Below are positions 26,317-33,312 of a DNA stretch of 33,312 bases, one piece after another. Under the pieces are notes generated by a model that saw only the letters and a list, made by a program, of their open reading frames with translations, was not told where the DNA came from and made no database searches. A program made the translations under genes and the position numbers. Source of the DNA: Mycobacterium sp. shizuoka-1. Its GTDB lineage: Bacteria; Actinomycetota; Actinomycetes; Mycobacteriales; Mycobacteriaceae. The stretch is taken from assembly GCF_002723835.1 (NCBI RefSeq), contig NZ_BEWG01000099.1, positions 1 through 33,312 on the forward strand, given 5' to 3'. How positions within the stretch are numbered: the first letter of the stretch is position 1; the number at the start of each line of letters is the position of its first letter.

Positions 26317-27965
26317 ATCCGCTCCGGTGCGGACACCCCGAGGATGCCCAGGCCGTTGGCGATCACCTGACGAGTGGCCGCACACAGGGCCAGCCGGGCC
26401 CGGTGCAGGTCGCCGGGCTCCTCGTCGCCTTGCGGCAACACCCGGCAGGAGTCGTAGAACCGGTGGTAGTCACCGGCAAGATCCTCCAGATAGCGGCACA
26501 CCCGGTGCGGTTCACGCAGCGAGGCACCGGAATTGAGCACCCGAGCGAACTCGCCGAGGTTGCGGACCAGCGCACCTTCTTTGTCGTGGGTGAGCAGTTC
26601 CAGATGCGCGGTATCGGGCTCCAGGCCCAGATCGGCCGCGTTACGGGCCAGCGCCGAAAGCCGGGCGTGCGCGTATTGCACGTAGTACACCGGGTTTTCG
26701 TTGGAGGCCGACGACCACAGTTGCAGGTCGATGTCGATCGGGGTGTCCACCGAGGACCGGGTCAGTGCGTACCGGGCGGCGTCCACCCCGATGGCCTCGA
26801 CGAGGTCGTCGAGGGTGATCACGGTGCCGGCCCGCTTGCTCATCCGCACCGGCTGGCCGTCACGCACCAGATTGACCATCTGGCCGATCAACACCTCGAC
26901 GGTGTCGGGGTCGTCGCCCAGGGCCGCGGCCGCCGCCTTGAGCCGGGCGATGTAGCCGTGGTGGTCGGCACCGAGCATGTAGATACACAGATCGAAGCCG
27001 CGCTGCCGCTTGTCGAGGTAGTAGGCCAGGTCGCCGGCGATGTAGGCCGGCTGCCCGTCGCTCTTGATGACGACGCGATCCTTGTCGTCGCCGAATTCCG
27101 TTGTGCGCAACCAGGTTGCGCCGTCCTTCTCATAGATGTTGCCGGTCTGGCGCAGCTTGGCGATCGCCTGATCGACCCGTCCGCTGGTGTGCATGGAGTC
27201 TTCGTGGGTGTACACGTCGAAATCGGTGCCGAAGTCGTGCAGCGATTTCTTGATGTGGTCGAACATCAGGTCCACGCCGATGGAGCGGAAGGTCTCCTTC
27301 TGCTCGTCGCCGCGCAGCTGCAACGCATCGGGGGCCTTGGCCAGCACCTGCGCGGCGATGTCGTTGATGTAGTCGCCGGCGTAGCCGTCCGCCGGGGTCG
27401 GCTCCCCCTTCGCGGCGGCGACCAGCGAGTTCGTGAACCGGTCAATCTGGGCGCCATGGTCGTTGAAGTAGTACTCGCGCACCACGTCGGCGCCCTGGGT
27501 GCTCAACAGCCGGCCCAGCGCGTCGCCGACCGCGGCCCACCGGGTGCCGCCGATGTGGATCGGGCCGGTCGGGTTCGCCGAGACGAATTCCAGGTTGATG
27601 CGGGTGCCGGCGAGCGCCTGCGAGGTTCCGTAGCTGGGTCCCGCGGCGAGGATGTTCTCCACGATGACGCCTTGGGCCGAGGCCTCGATGCGCAGGTTGA
27701 CGAAGCCGGGGCCGGCGACCTCGGCCGCGGCGATGCCGTCGGCGGCGGCCAGCGCGGCGGCCAGCCAGCCGGCCAGCTCGCGAGGGTTGGCGCCGACCTT
27801 CTTGCCCACCTGCAGGGCCAGGTTGGTCGCGTAGTCGCCGTGTTCGGGGTTGCGCGGACGCTCGACGGTCACCGTCCCGGGCAGGGCGGCGGGGTCCAGG
27901 TCGTGCTCGGTGAGCACCGCGGTGGCGGTGTTCCTGAGCAGTTCGGCGAGGTCGGCGGGTGTCAC
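26313..27965 (-). CDS. argS: arginyl-tRNA synthetase
   Basis: This is a class I synthetase that charges tRNA-Arg. The 550-residue protein has the N-terminal tRNA D-loop-binding domain (about 1-90), the ATP-binding signature as PTGPIHIGG (132-140, with HIGG in place of HIGH, as in mycobacterial ArgRS), a KMSKS-like PVRMSKRAGT and a C-terminal helical anticodon-binding domain ending in the family DALRC-like end. It starts at GTG 27965 after AGGATGACCCC. It is divergent from a tRNA-Arg(CCG) gene that encodes one of its own substrates. Confidence 0.96.
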   Translation of the reverse strand: MTPADLAELLRNTATAVLTEHDLDPAALPGTVTVERPRNPEHGDYATNLALQVGKKVGANPRELAGWLAAALAAADGIAAAEVAGPGFVNLRIEASAQGVIVENILAAGPSYGTSQALAGTRINLEFVSANPTGPIHIGGTRWAAVGDALGRLLSTQGADVVREYYFNDHGAQIDRFTNSLVAAAKGEPTPADGYAGDYINDIAAQVLAKAPDALQLRGDEQKETFRSIGVDLMFDHIKKSLHDFGTDFDVYTHEDSMHTSGRVDQAIAKLRQTGNIYEKDGATWLRTTEFGDDKDRVVIKSDGQPAYIAGDLAYYLDKRQRGFDLCIYMLGADHHGYIARLKAAAAALGDDPDTVEVLIGQMVNLVRDGQPVRMSKRAGTVITLDDLVEAIGVDAARYALTRSSVDTPIDIDLQLWSSASNENPVYYVQYAHARLSALARNAADLGLEPDTAHLELLTHDKEGALVRNLGEFARVLNSGASLREPHRVCRYLEDLAGDYHRFYDSCRVLPQGDEEPGDLHRARLALCAATRQVIANGLGILGVSAPERM

Positions 27966-28094
27966 GGGGTCATCCTATGGTCTGGCGTGGTCACGGCCCG
28001 AATCCGGATCCCGGGGACAGGTCACGGCGGGCAGGACGGAGCAGTGCCCGGGATGCGTTAGGCTGTCTGAGCCCAATGGCGCAACTGTGCGTGC

Positions 28095-28167
28095 GCCCCC
28101 GTAGCTCAGGGGATAGAGCGTCTGCCTCCGGAGCAGAAGGCCGCAGGTTCGAATCCTGCCGGGGGCA
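28095..28167 (+). tRNA. tRNA-Arg (anticodon CCG)
   Basis: This is a 73-nt cloverleaf: acceptor GCCCCCG (28095-28101) pairs with CGGGGGC (28160-28166), discriminator A. The D stem is GCTC/GAGC, the anticodon stem TCTGC/GCAGA has the loop CTCCGGA, giving anticodon CCG, and the T stem GCAGG/CCTGC has the loop TTCGAAT. CCA is not encoded. A TAGGCT box at 28059-28064 is a possible -10. It is divergent from argS, and the accessory repeat-protein genes begin 155 bp downstream. Confidence 0.97.
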
Positions 28168-28275
28168 CCCATCTCGGCGGTGACGGCGGCCAACGCCAAT
28201 AAGTTTGCCGCACAGCACTAGCTAGAATCCTGGCCGACGATCCATGGGAAGACTGTCAGTAGCACACGGTTGTCC

Positions 28276-28305
28276 GGTACGGTCCAAACCAGCAAAGAAA
28301 CGTAC
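28276..28305 (+). promoter_or_regulatory. conserved upstream box, copy 1
   Basis: This is a 30-bp box that contains GGTACGGTCC and CAGCAAAG. It is 24/30 identical to the box at 30226-30255, and each ends exactly 17 nt before the start codon of its gene. TACGGT inside it fits the mycobacterial -10 pattern TANNNT, with a start then expected around CAGCAAAG, so the box may combine a promoter core and the first transcribed bases. A ribosome site ACGGAG (28311-28316) follows. Confidence 0.65.
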
Positions 28306-28322
28306 GAGCGACGGAGATGTCG

Positions 28323-29831
28323 GTGGGGCGGGTTCGGAGTTCACGTAACGCGGCGCTCGGCGCGTTGGTCTCCACTGCGCTCGCGGCCGGGGCATTCACT
28401 CCAGCGCCAACCGCTCGCGCGGACTGCTTTTCGGCCTTCGGGTTGAACAACGGCAACGGGTGCACAAGCAACCTCACCACCCTGGCGATCGCGATCGGTC
28501 CGGGCGCGACGGCGAACGCCGGCAATGCGCTGTTCGGTGGTGCCGTCGCGATCGGCGCCGGGGCCTCCGCCATCACCAATATCGCGGCCTTCAACTTCGC
28601 CGGGGCGTTCGGCGCCGGTGCAGTGGCCTCCACGCTCGGGGCGGCGCTGGGAATCAATCTGCAGTTCGGCCCGGGCACCTCGGCGACACTGGGGGGACTG
28701 CTCAACTTCGTCATCGGCGCCGCCACCAGCGGTGCAGGGACCTCCGCCAGCGCCATGGGCCTCGGCAATTTCGTGTTGCAGATCGGCGCAGGCACCGCCG
28801 CGGCAATCGGCGGGTTGAACACCGTCGTCGGCCTCCCGAACGGTGGCGGCTACCAGTCGACCGGGGCGTCCGGGGTCGGCAACCTGGCGCTGCAGATCGG
28901 CGCGGGGACGGTGACCGCCCTCGGCCTGCTCAACCTGGCGTTCAGCATCGTGCAACACGGCGGGGGGCTGCAGAACACCGCCGCCGGCGGCATCGGCACC
29001 TGGGCGCTCAACCTCCTCGGCGACGCGGGCAGCGTATTCGCGCAGGGCCTGCTCACCACCGCCGCGAACGTTCTGGGCACCAACACCGTCACGGTTCAGG
29101 GGCTGTTGAGTGCGGCCGTGAATTTCATCGGCAACGGCAACGTGGTCGAGTTGCTGTCGCAGACCGGCTTCCCGGTCCCACTGAGCTTCGTGGTGAGCTC
29201 GTTTGGCCTGGACAATGTCCTCACTGCGCTCAACGGCCCGTTGTCCTTCGTGACCTCGTTCAACCAAGAAGCCCAGACGCTCTTTCTCAAGGGCCCCGGC
29301 ATCAACTTCAACAACATTCGCCCCCGCCTGCCGCAATTTTCCTGGCCATCTGGCGGGTTCTCGCTGCCCACGGGAGGTTTGCCTTTTCCCACCGGCGGAA
29401 TTTCGCTGCCCCCCGTGCACCTGCCGGCAGTCCCTGTCCCCGTGCCACCGCCCGCCGCCGGGACTCCCGAAGAAGGAGTCGGCCACAGCCGCAGAAGCGG
29501 CCCAGTGGTCGCCGAACTCAGCACGCCCACGACGGCGAGCACAGTCGTTCCGTCCGCTGATGACAATGACGACGCGACGTCAGCCCCGACCGACGACAGC
29601 GCGCACGACAGTGGCGGCACCCGAACCGTCGCGACGGCGGGCTCAGGACGCCATCGGGCGTCGGAGTCGTCCGGCCGGCACAGCGCCAGCGCCCTCAGTG
29701 ACACCGGCACGACCGCGGGTTCGGCAGGCGGCCGCCACCGCAAGCCCGACTCGGCCAGCGACGCCGGCGACAGCGCCAAGTCCAGCTCCACCACCGGCGC
29801 ACGCAGCGGCGGGAAGCACCGAAAGCAATAA
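28323..29831 (+). CDS. exported glycine-rich repeat protein with Cys-pair head, paralog 1
   Basis: Function not recognised. The 502-residue protein has a signal peptide (basic GRVRSSRN, hydrophobic AALGALVSTALAAGAF, cleavage likely after ARA at 31-33) and a head with two cysteines, C35 and C47, in the form CFSAFGLNNGNGC. About ten repeats of 18-22 residues (50-275) follow, of the type LQIGAGTxxAxGLLNxA, suggesting a beta-solenoid. A conserved segment ends at GPGINFN (324-330), then Gly/Pro repeats (SLPTGGLPFPTGG, about 347-359) and a low-complexity Ser/Thr/Asp tail with GRHR, GRHS, GGRHRK and GGKHRK. GTG at 28323 is preferred over ATG at 28317: the ribosome site ACGGAG is six bases before it, the paralog aligns without gaps from here, and the box spacing is equal. 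It is probably secreted or wall-associated. Confidence 0.8.
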   Translation: MGRVRSSRNAALGALVSTALAAGAFTPAPTARADCFSAFGLNNGNGCTSNLTTLAIAIGPGATANAGNALFGGAVAIGAGASAITNIAAFNFAGAFGAGAVASTLGAALGINLQFGPGTSATLGGLLNFVIGAATSGAGTSASAMGLGNFVLQIGAGTAAAIGGLNTVVGLPNGGGYQSTGASGVGNLALQIGAGTVTALGLLNLAFSIVQHGGGLQNTAAGGIGTWALNLLGDAGSVFAQGLLTTAANVLGTNTVTVQGLLSAAVNFIGNGNVVELLSQTGFPVPLSFVVSSFGLDNVLTALNGPLSFVTSFNQEAQTLFLKGPGINFNNIRPRLPQFSWPSGGFSLPTGGLPFPTGGISLPPVHLPAVPVPVPPPAAGTPEEGVGHSRRSGPVVAELSTPTTASTVVPSADDNDDATSAPTDDSAHDSGGTRTVATAGSGRHRASESSGRHSASALSDTGTTAGSAGGRHRKPDSASDAGDSAKSSSTTGARSGGKHRKQ

Positions 29832-30225
29832 CACCGGCTTCGGCGATTCGTCGATGGTCGCCTAACGGTCCGGCCAAGCACACTTGTCGTCTCGGCAGTG
29901 GATTGCTTAAGAGGGCAAATAGTTGCACCGAATGCTGTTTCGTTGCCCAAATACTCACTTCAGGTCATGTGACACGCTGCGGCGGCGATCGACGGATGGC
30001 TGCGACATCGGGCTAATCACAGTGGCCAGTTCGTGCCGCATGCACTCCCCGCGGCCTGCGGGATGCTGTCTGAACTGCGGCTACGTTCCCCAGAGGAGCG
30101 ACAGCGCAATCATTGGCCCACGGCGGGTCAGCGTCGGCCCCCGACGTCCGTCCAGCCCTCGAGTCCACTGACTGGAAAGCGTGGGTGAATATCCGCAGTA
30201 AAAGCTGTAAGCTCCAACCGCGTTA
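29832..30225. other. non-coding gap between the two paralogs
   Basis: Nearly 400 bp with no convincing gene. Short frames here have no family likeness or ribosome site. GGGCAA at about 29914 and TTGCCC at about 29944 form a loose inverted repeat that could belong to a terminator of the first gene. No insertion-sequence ends or tRNA fragments are visible. Confidence 0.5.
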
Positions 30226-30255
30226 GGTACGGTCCCATTCAGCAAAGTTACATAC
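30226..30255 (+). promoter_or_regulatory. conserved upstream box, copy 2
   Basis: This is the second copy of the 30-bp box: GGTACGGTCC (30226-30235) and CAGCAAAG (30240-30247) are identical to copy 1, with six differences elsewhere. It ends 17 nt before the ATG at 30273, with the ribosome site CAGGG at 30261-30265 between. The sequences further upstream of the two copies are not alike, so conservation is limited to the box. Confidence 0.65.
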
Positions 30256-30272
30256 ACCTACAGGGCTTGTCG

Positions 30273-31379
30273 ATGACTCAGGTTCGCGCGAAAAGTGGTG
30301 TGCTGCTTGCAGCTGTGGCGGCGAGTGCCCTCGCTGCCGGGTCCCTCGGCGAAGCCCCCGCAGCCAATGCGTCGTGCATCTCCGCTTTCGGTATCGGAAA
30401 CGGCGGCGGCTGCACGAGCAACCTCACCAGCATCGCGATCGGGATCGGCGCCGGTGCGACGGCGAATGCGGGCAATGGGTTCTTCAGCGGTGCGATTTCG
30501 TTGGGCAATCAGGCAGTTTCGGCAACGACCCTGAGCTTTTTGAGCTTCGCGGTGGCTGTCGGTGACGACGCGCGGGCATCGGCGCTGCCCGGACTCATGA
30601 ACCTGGCTTGGCAACAAGGCGCAGGTAGTTCGGCAGCGATGGGTGCACTCAATTTCGCCATCGGCATCTTGACCGGCACCAGCGGCTCTCAGTCGACGGG
30701 CGTCTCGGGCTTCGGCAACCTCGGGTTCCAGATCGGACCGGGCCAGATGACCAATATCGGCGTATTCAATCTGACGCTGGCCAGCGCCTCCGGCGGGGAC
30801 GGGTCGAAGGGCACGAATGCGGGCGGCTTCGGCAATCTAGCGCTCAACATCGGCTCGGCTGGCACCGCGTGGACACAGGGATTTCTGAGTTCGACCACCA
30901 ATATCCTGGGCGCCAGCACCGTGTTCGCGCAGGGCATCCTGACCGCTGCCGGCAACGTTCTGGGCAACGGGAATCAGGTGTCGTCGCAGGGACCGTTCCC
31001 CAACACGACGCTGAGCCTGGCGTTCAACTTCTTCGGCGACAACAACACCGTGACCGCCGGCTTGGGTCCGTTCGCCATTGCCGGCGCAATCGGTGAGACT
31101 TTGAAAACCATCAACAGGTCCCTGCCGGGCATCAACATCAACGGCAGCAGTGCCGGCGGTGCGGCTGCAGTCGGCAGCAGCAGGAAGGCCGCCCTCTCAG
31201 CGGCGGCATCCGCCGTCACGCCCGACACCTCCACAACCTCGGCGGCGGCACGCAGCAAGAAGACTGTTGTCTCGCGGGTTGCCGGCTCGAAGAAGACCGC
31301 CAAGCCGTCGGCATCCGGGGGGACGAGCAAGTCGACGGCCGGCGCGGCGCGAACCGGCAAGGGATCGTCCGCCCGCTAG
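30273..31379 (+). CDS. exported glycine-rich repeat protein with Cys-pair head, paralog 2
   Basis: Function not recognised. The 368-residue protein is colinear with the one at 28323: signal peptide (LLAAVAASALAAGSL, cleavage likely near ANA at 31-33), cysteines C35 and C47 in CISAFGIGNGGGC, then TSNLTSIAIGIGAGATANAGN as in the paralog. It is shorter by about 38 residues, that is two repeat units, in the first half. The later half aligns almost without gaps to LPGININ (284-290) and includes GDNNTVTAGLGPFAIAG (255-271), a phrase I recall from other mycobacterial exported proteins. The tail (about 300-368) is Lys/Ser/Ala-rich (RSKK, GSKKTAKPSASGG, TSKSTAG) and strongly basic. ATG at 30273 with CAGGG seven bases upstream is preferred over TTG at 30267. 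Confidence 0.8.
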   Translation: MTQVRAKSGVLLAAVAASALAAGSLGEAPAANASCISAFGIGNGGGCTSNLTSIAIGIGAGATANAGNGFFSGAISLGNQAVSATTLSFLSFAVAVGDDARASALPGLMNLAWQQGAGSSAAMGALNFAIGILTGTSGSQSTGVSGFGNLGFQIGPGQMTNIGVFNLTLASASGGDGSKGTNAGGFGNLALNIGSAGTAWTQGFLSSTTNILGASTVFAQGILTAAGNVLGNGNQVSSQGPFPNTTLSLAFNFFGDNNTVTAGLGPFAIAGAIGETLKTINRSLPGININGSSAGGAAAVGSSRKAALSAAASAVTPDTSTTSAAARSKKTVVSRVAGSKKTAKPSASGGTSKSTAGAARTGKGSSAR

Positions 31380-31755
31380 GTTCGGGCCGTAATCCACTGG
31401 TCGTGCTGTCGCGGCCTGACCATTAGTCCACCCCGCCACGGCTTTGGCGACACCTAAGTTTGCAGTGTTCCTGGACTCCAGTCGGCGGAGCAAACTTGCG
31501 CAGATTCGGGATTTCTAGCAAGTATCGGCCTCCACGGAATATAAATTAGCTAAGGCAAAGCTATTTAGTTCAAATTATGAACAACTTCCGGTATCTGTCA
31601 ATTCTGTCAACTCTGGGCCACGCGGAATAACTGGCCACTAGCTGGACTTTTACTGCAGTAATCTGACATCCGAACGCGATGGCTTTACATCACATAAAAA
31701 GCACCAAACGTTGCTAAACTTTCCTACTTGGTGGCATAGCGTCTTGGGGGCAAAG
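31380..31755. other. AT-rich intergenic region upstream of the PGRS gene
   Basis: This 376-bp gap is clearly richer in A and T than its surroundings, especially 31535-31600 and 31680-31730. It holds several small symmetries: TAGCT-AAGGCAA-AGCTA (31547-31563), GTTCA-AATTA-TGAAC (31568-31582), a tandem TCTGTCAAT/TCTGTCAAC (31594-31611) and the perfect palindrome TTACTGCAGTAA (31650-31661). TAAACT at 31715-31720 is a possible -10 for the gene at 31756, and GGGGG (31746-31750) is its ribosome site. No gene is seen. Confidence 0.55.
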
Positions 31756-33312
31756 ATGTCTGCAAAGCACCGTGCGTCGCGTCGCACCAGGGCTCAGGCC
31801 GCCCGCGGCCGCACCCGGCGCTCGCCCAGCACAATCTCCATCTGGCTTGGAGCCGGCGCTGTCACCGTGGGTTTTTGCGCGTCCATGGCCGCAGCGACCG
31901 GCGTCGCCCACGCCGACTCGACAAGCCAGCGAGAAGCAAGCACCAAAGCCGGAAACCCGGGCCGAAACACATCGGACACCCGCACCGAAGGCAGCAGCGC
32001 CCGCACACCCGGCGTCGGCGGCCCGCGGCGGCCAACGCACTCCCCTGCCCGCCCCGCTGTCCTGCGGGCGCATCCGCACGTCCTTCCGGCCGGCCCGCTC
32101 CCCTCTTTGACGACACTGTCCATTACCGCCGCCAAAAGACCGAAGGCCAACGCCTACGTCGACCCCATCACGGTGCTGACCGGACGCCCACTGGTCGGCA
32201 ACGGCGCCGACGGGACGGCGGACAGCCCGAACGGCAAGCCCGGCGGATGGCTTTTCGGCGATGGTGGCGACGGGTGGTCGGCGCCGACCGGTTCCGGCCT
32301 GGCCGGTGGCAACGGCGGCCTCGCCGGACTGATCGGCAACGGCGGCAAAGGCGGCGCCGGCGCGGCCGGTCAGGCCGGCGGCAACGGCGGATCCGCGCTC
32401 TGGTTCGGATCTGGAGGTGCGGGCGGTGCCGGCGGCAATGCCACGACCTCCGGGCAGTCCGGCGGCGCAGGCGGCACCGGTGGGCAGGGCGGGCTGATCG
32501 GCGGAGGTAACAGCGGTAACGGCGGGGCCGGTGGCGCTGGCCTGGGCAGTGGCAACGGCGGCAGCGGCGGATCCGGCGGGGCGGGCGGCTACCTGAACCT
32601 GCCCGGCGCCGGCGGCACCGGCGGTAACAGCGACACCGGGACCGGCGGCACCGGCGGCACGGGTGGCGGCGGCATTCTGTTCGGCGGCACGGGTGGCCAG
32701 GGGGGCACCGGCGGCACGGGTGGCGCCGGCGGCGCCGGCGGTGTCGCCAACAGTTTCGGGTTTGGAAGCGCCGTCGCCGGAGCCGGCGGTCAGGGCGGTG
32801 CCGGCACGATCGGAGCCGGCGGAGCCGGCGGCCAGGGCGGCATCGCGATCCTGGGCCCCTATGACTTCACCCTCAACAGCACTGTGCCCGTTCCGGTGGG
32901 CACGGCCGTCGGCGGCAACGGTGGCGCCGGTGGCGCCGGCGCCACAGTCGGCGGGGCCGGCGGCGACGGCGGTATGGCCTACAACTATTTGTCCGCGGGC
33001 TCCGCCACCGGCGGGGCCGGCGGCAACGGCGCGAACAGTCCGGGCGTGGGGCTGGCCGGCGGCAACGGCGGCAACGGCGGGGCCGCTTACGGCGCCAGTG
33101 GCACCGGCGGCGCGGGGGGCAACGGCGGCAGCGGCGGGGCCGCGGGTGACGGCACGGCGGGGACTGACTCCGCGACCGCACCCACCGCCGGCGGCACCGG
33201 ATTCACCGGCGGCGCGGGCGGCGCCGGCGGTACCGGCGGCGCGGGGTTACTCGGCGCCCTCGGTGGCCAGGGCGGCAACGGCGGTGGCGGTGGCGCCGGC
33301 GGCAATGGTGGC
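31756..33312 (+). CDS. PGRS-repeat protein with Sec signal peptide in place of a PE domain (3' end outside window)
   Basis: The frame is open for 519 codons to the window edge. Residues 1-25 are strongly basic (KHRASRRTRAQAARGRTRR), 26-49 are hydrophobic (TISIWLGAGAVTVGF and on) and a signal peptidase site AHA|DS follows at 51-53. A basic, Pro/Ser/Thr-rich linker (54-142) leads to the segment GRPLVGNGADG (143-153) and GGWLFGDGGDG (163-173), the hallmark with which the PGRS part of PE_PGRS proteins begins. The rest is GGxGG-type repeats with a non-glycine patch at about 362-385 (ILGPYDFTLNSTVPVPVG). There is no PE domain or YxxxD/E export motif. It is presumably secreted or surface-exposed. 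Function unknown. Start ATG 31756 with GGGGG five bases upstream. Confidence 0.85.
   Translation, partial: MSAKHRASRRTRAQAARGRTRRSPSTISIWLGAGAVTVGFCASMAAATGVAHADSTSQREASTKAGNPGRNTSDTRTEGSSARTPGVGGPRRPTHSPARPAVLRAHPHVLPAGPLPSLTTLSITAAKRPKANAYVDPITVLTGRPLVGNGADGTADSPNGKPGGWLFGDGGDGWSAPTGSGLAGGNGGLAGLIGNGGKGGAGAAGQAGGNGGSALWFGSGGAGGAGGNATTSGQSGGAGGTGGQGGLIGGGNSGNGGAGGAGLGSGNGGSGGSGGAGGYLNLPGAGGTGGNSDTGTGGTGGTGGGGILFGGTGGQGGTGGTGGAGGAGGVANSFGFGSAVAGAGGQGGAGTIGAGGAGGQGGIAILGPYDFTLNSTVPVPVGTAVGGNGGAGGAGATVGGAGGDGGMAYNYLSAGSATGGAGGNGANSPGVGLAGGNGGNGGAAYGASGTGGAGGNGGSGGAAGDGTAGTDSATAPTAGGTGFTGGAGGAGGTGGAGLLGALGGQGGNGGGGGAGGNGG
32182..33312 (+). repeat. PGRS (polymorphic GC-rich repeat) tract
   Basis: From residue 143 of the gene above, DNA is built of short GGC-GGC/GCC-GGC-AAC/ACC type units that encode GGAGG, GGNGG and GGTGG. 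Such tracts change length by recombination and are hard to assemble. The tract runs past the window end. Confidence 0.85.

Noticed and set aside
28317..28322. ATG start for the first paralog
   Set aside because: The ribosome site touches it, and alignment with the paralog and box spacing favour GTG at 28323.
29923..30171. 82-codon frame between the two paralogs
   Set aside because: It has no ribosome site, atypical composition and no recognisable features.
32873..33305. Pro/Arg-rich frames on the minus strand of the PGRS tract
   Set aside because: These are typical mirror frames of GGC-rich repeats, not genes.
32182..33312. CRISPR-like or tandem repeat array in the right end
   Set aside because: The repeats are short, irregular and in a single open coding frame, as in PGRS domains. 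There is no constant repeat with unique spacers.

Overview
The window is high-GC actinobacterial DNA and almost certainly comes from a Mycobacterium (sensu lato) chromosome. Three things point there. The first is the conserved gene order argS-lysA-hom-thrC-thrB-rho-(insert)-rpmE-prfA-prmC-sua5-wecA-atpI-like-atpBEFHAGDC-DUF2550, then a cobalamin adenosyltransferase, murA and an rRNA operon leader. The second is the mycobacterial b-delta fusion subunit and alpha C-terminal extension of the ATP synthase. The third is a PGRS-type glycine repeat gene at the right end. The species cannot be named. PGRS repeats are typical of slow growers, but the extra genes between rho and rpmE rule out the simple M. 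tuberculosis layout.

Region by region: 1-197 is the leader and promoter zone of an rRNA operon read leftward, so the 16S gene lies just outside the window. murA (198-1448) reads into it and is divergent from an ATP:cob(I)alamin adenosyltransferase (1511-2104). From 2105 to 10455 a leftward operon encodes the complete F1Fo ATP synthase, an AtpI-like protein and a trailing DUF2550 membrane protein. From 10693 to 14768 lies a tightly packed leftward block (4-nt or 1-nt overlaps) for translation and envelope functions: rpmE, prfA, prmC, sua5 and wecA. From 14908 to 19229 is an accessory block: an acyl-CoA synthetase divergent from a TetR regulator, a mycothiol-dependent-type DinB protein divergent from a MarR regulator, and a lipoprotein. 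Both divergent gaps hold strong palindromes that look like operators. From 19290 to 27965 are rho and the aspartate-pathway operon argS-lysA-hom-thrC-thrB, also leftward.

After a tRNA-Arg(CCG) at 28095-28167 the character changes. Three rightward genes for exported glycine-rich repeat proteins follow, separated by 370-500 bp non-coding gaps. The first two (28323-29831 and 30273-31379) are colinear paralogs with a shared Cys-pair head, about 20-residue IGxG-type repeats and different polycationic tails. Each has a 24/30-identical box placed exactly 17 nt before its start codon. The third (31756 to the window end, incomplete) joins a classical Sec signal peptide and a basic linker directly to a canonical PGRS domain, with no PE domain. 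This cluster is the most novel part of the window.

All calls are from reading the sequence and recalled family knowledge. No database search was run.
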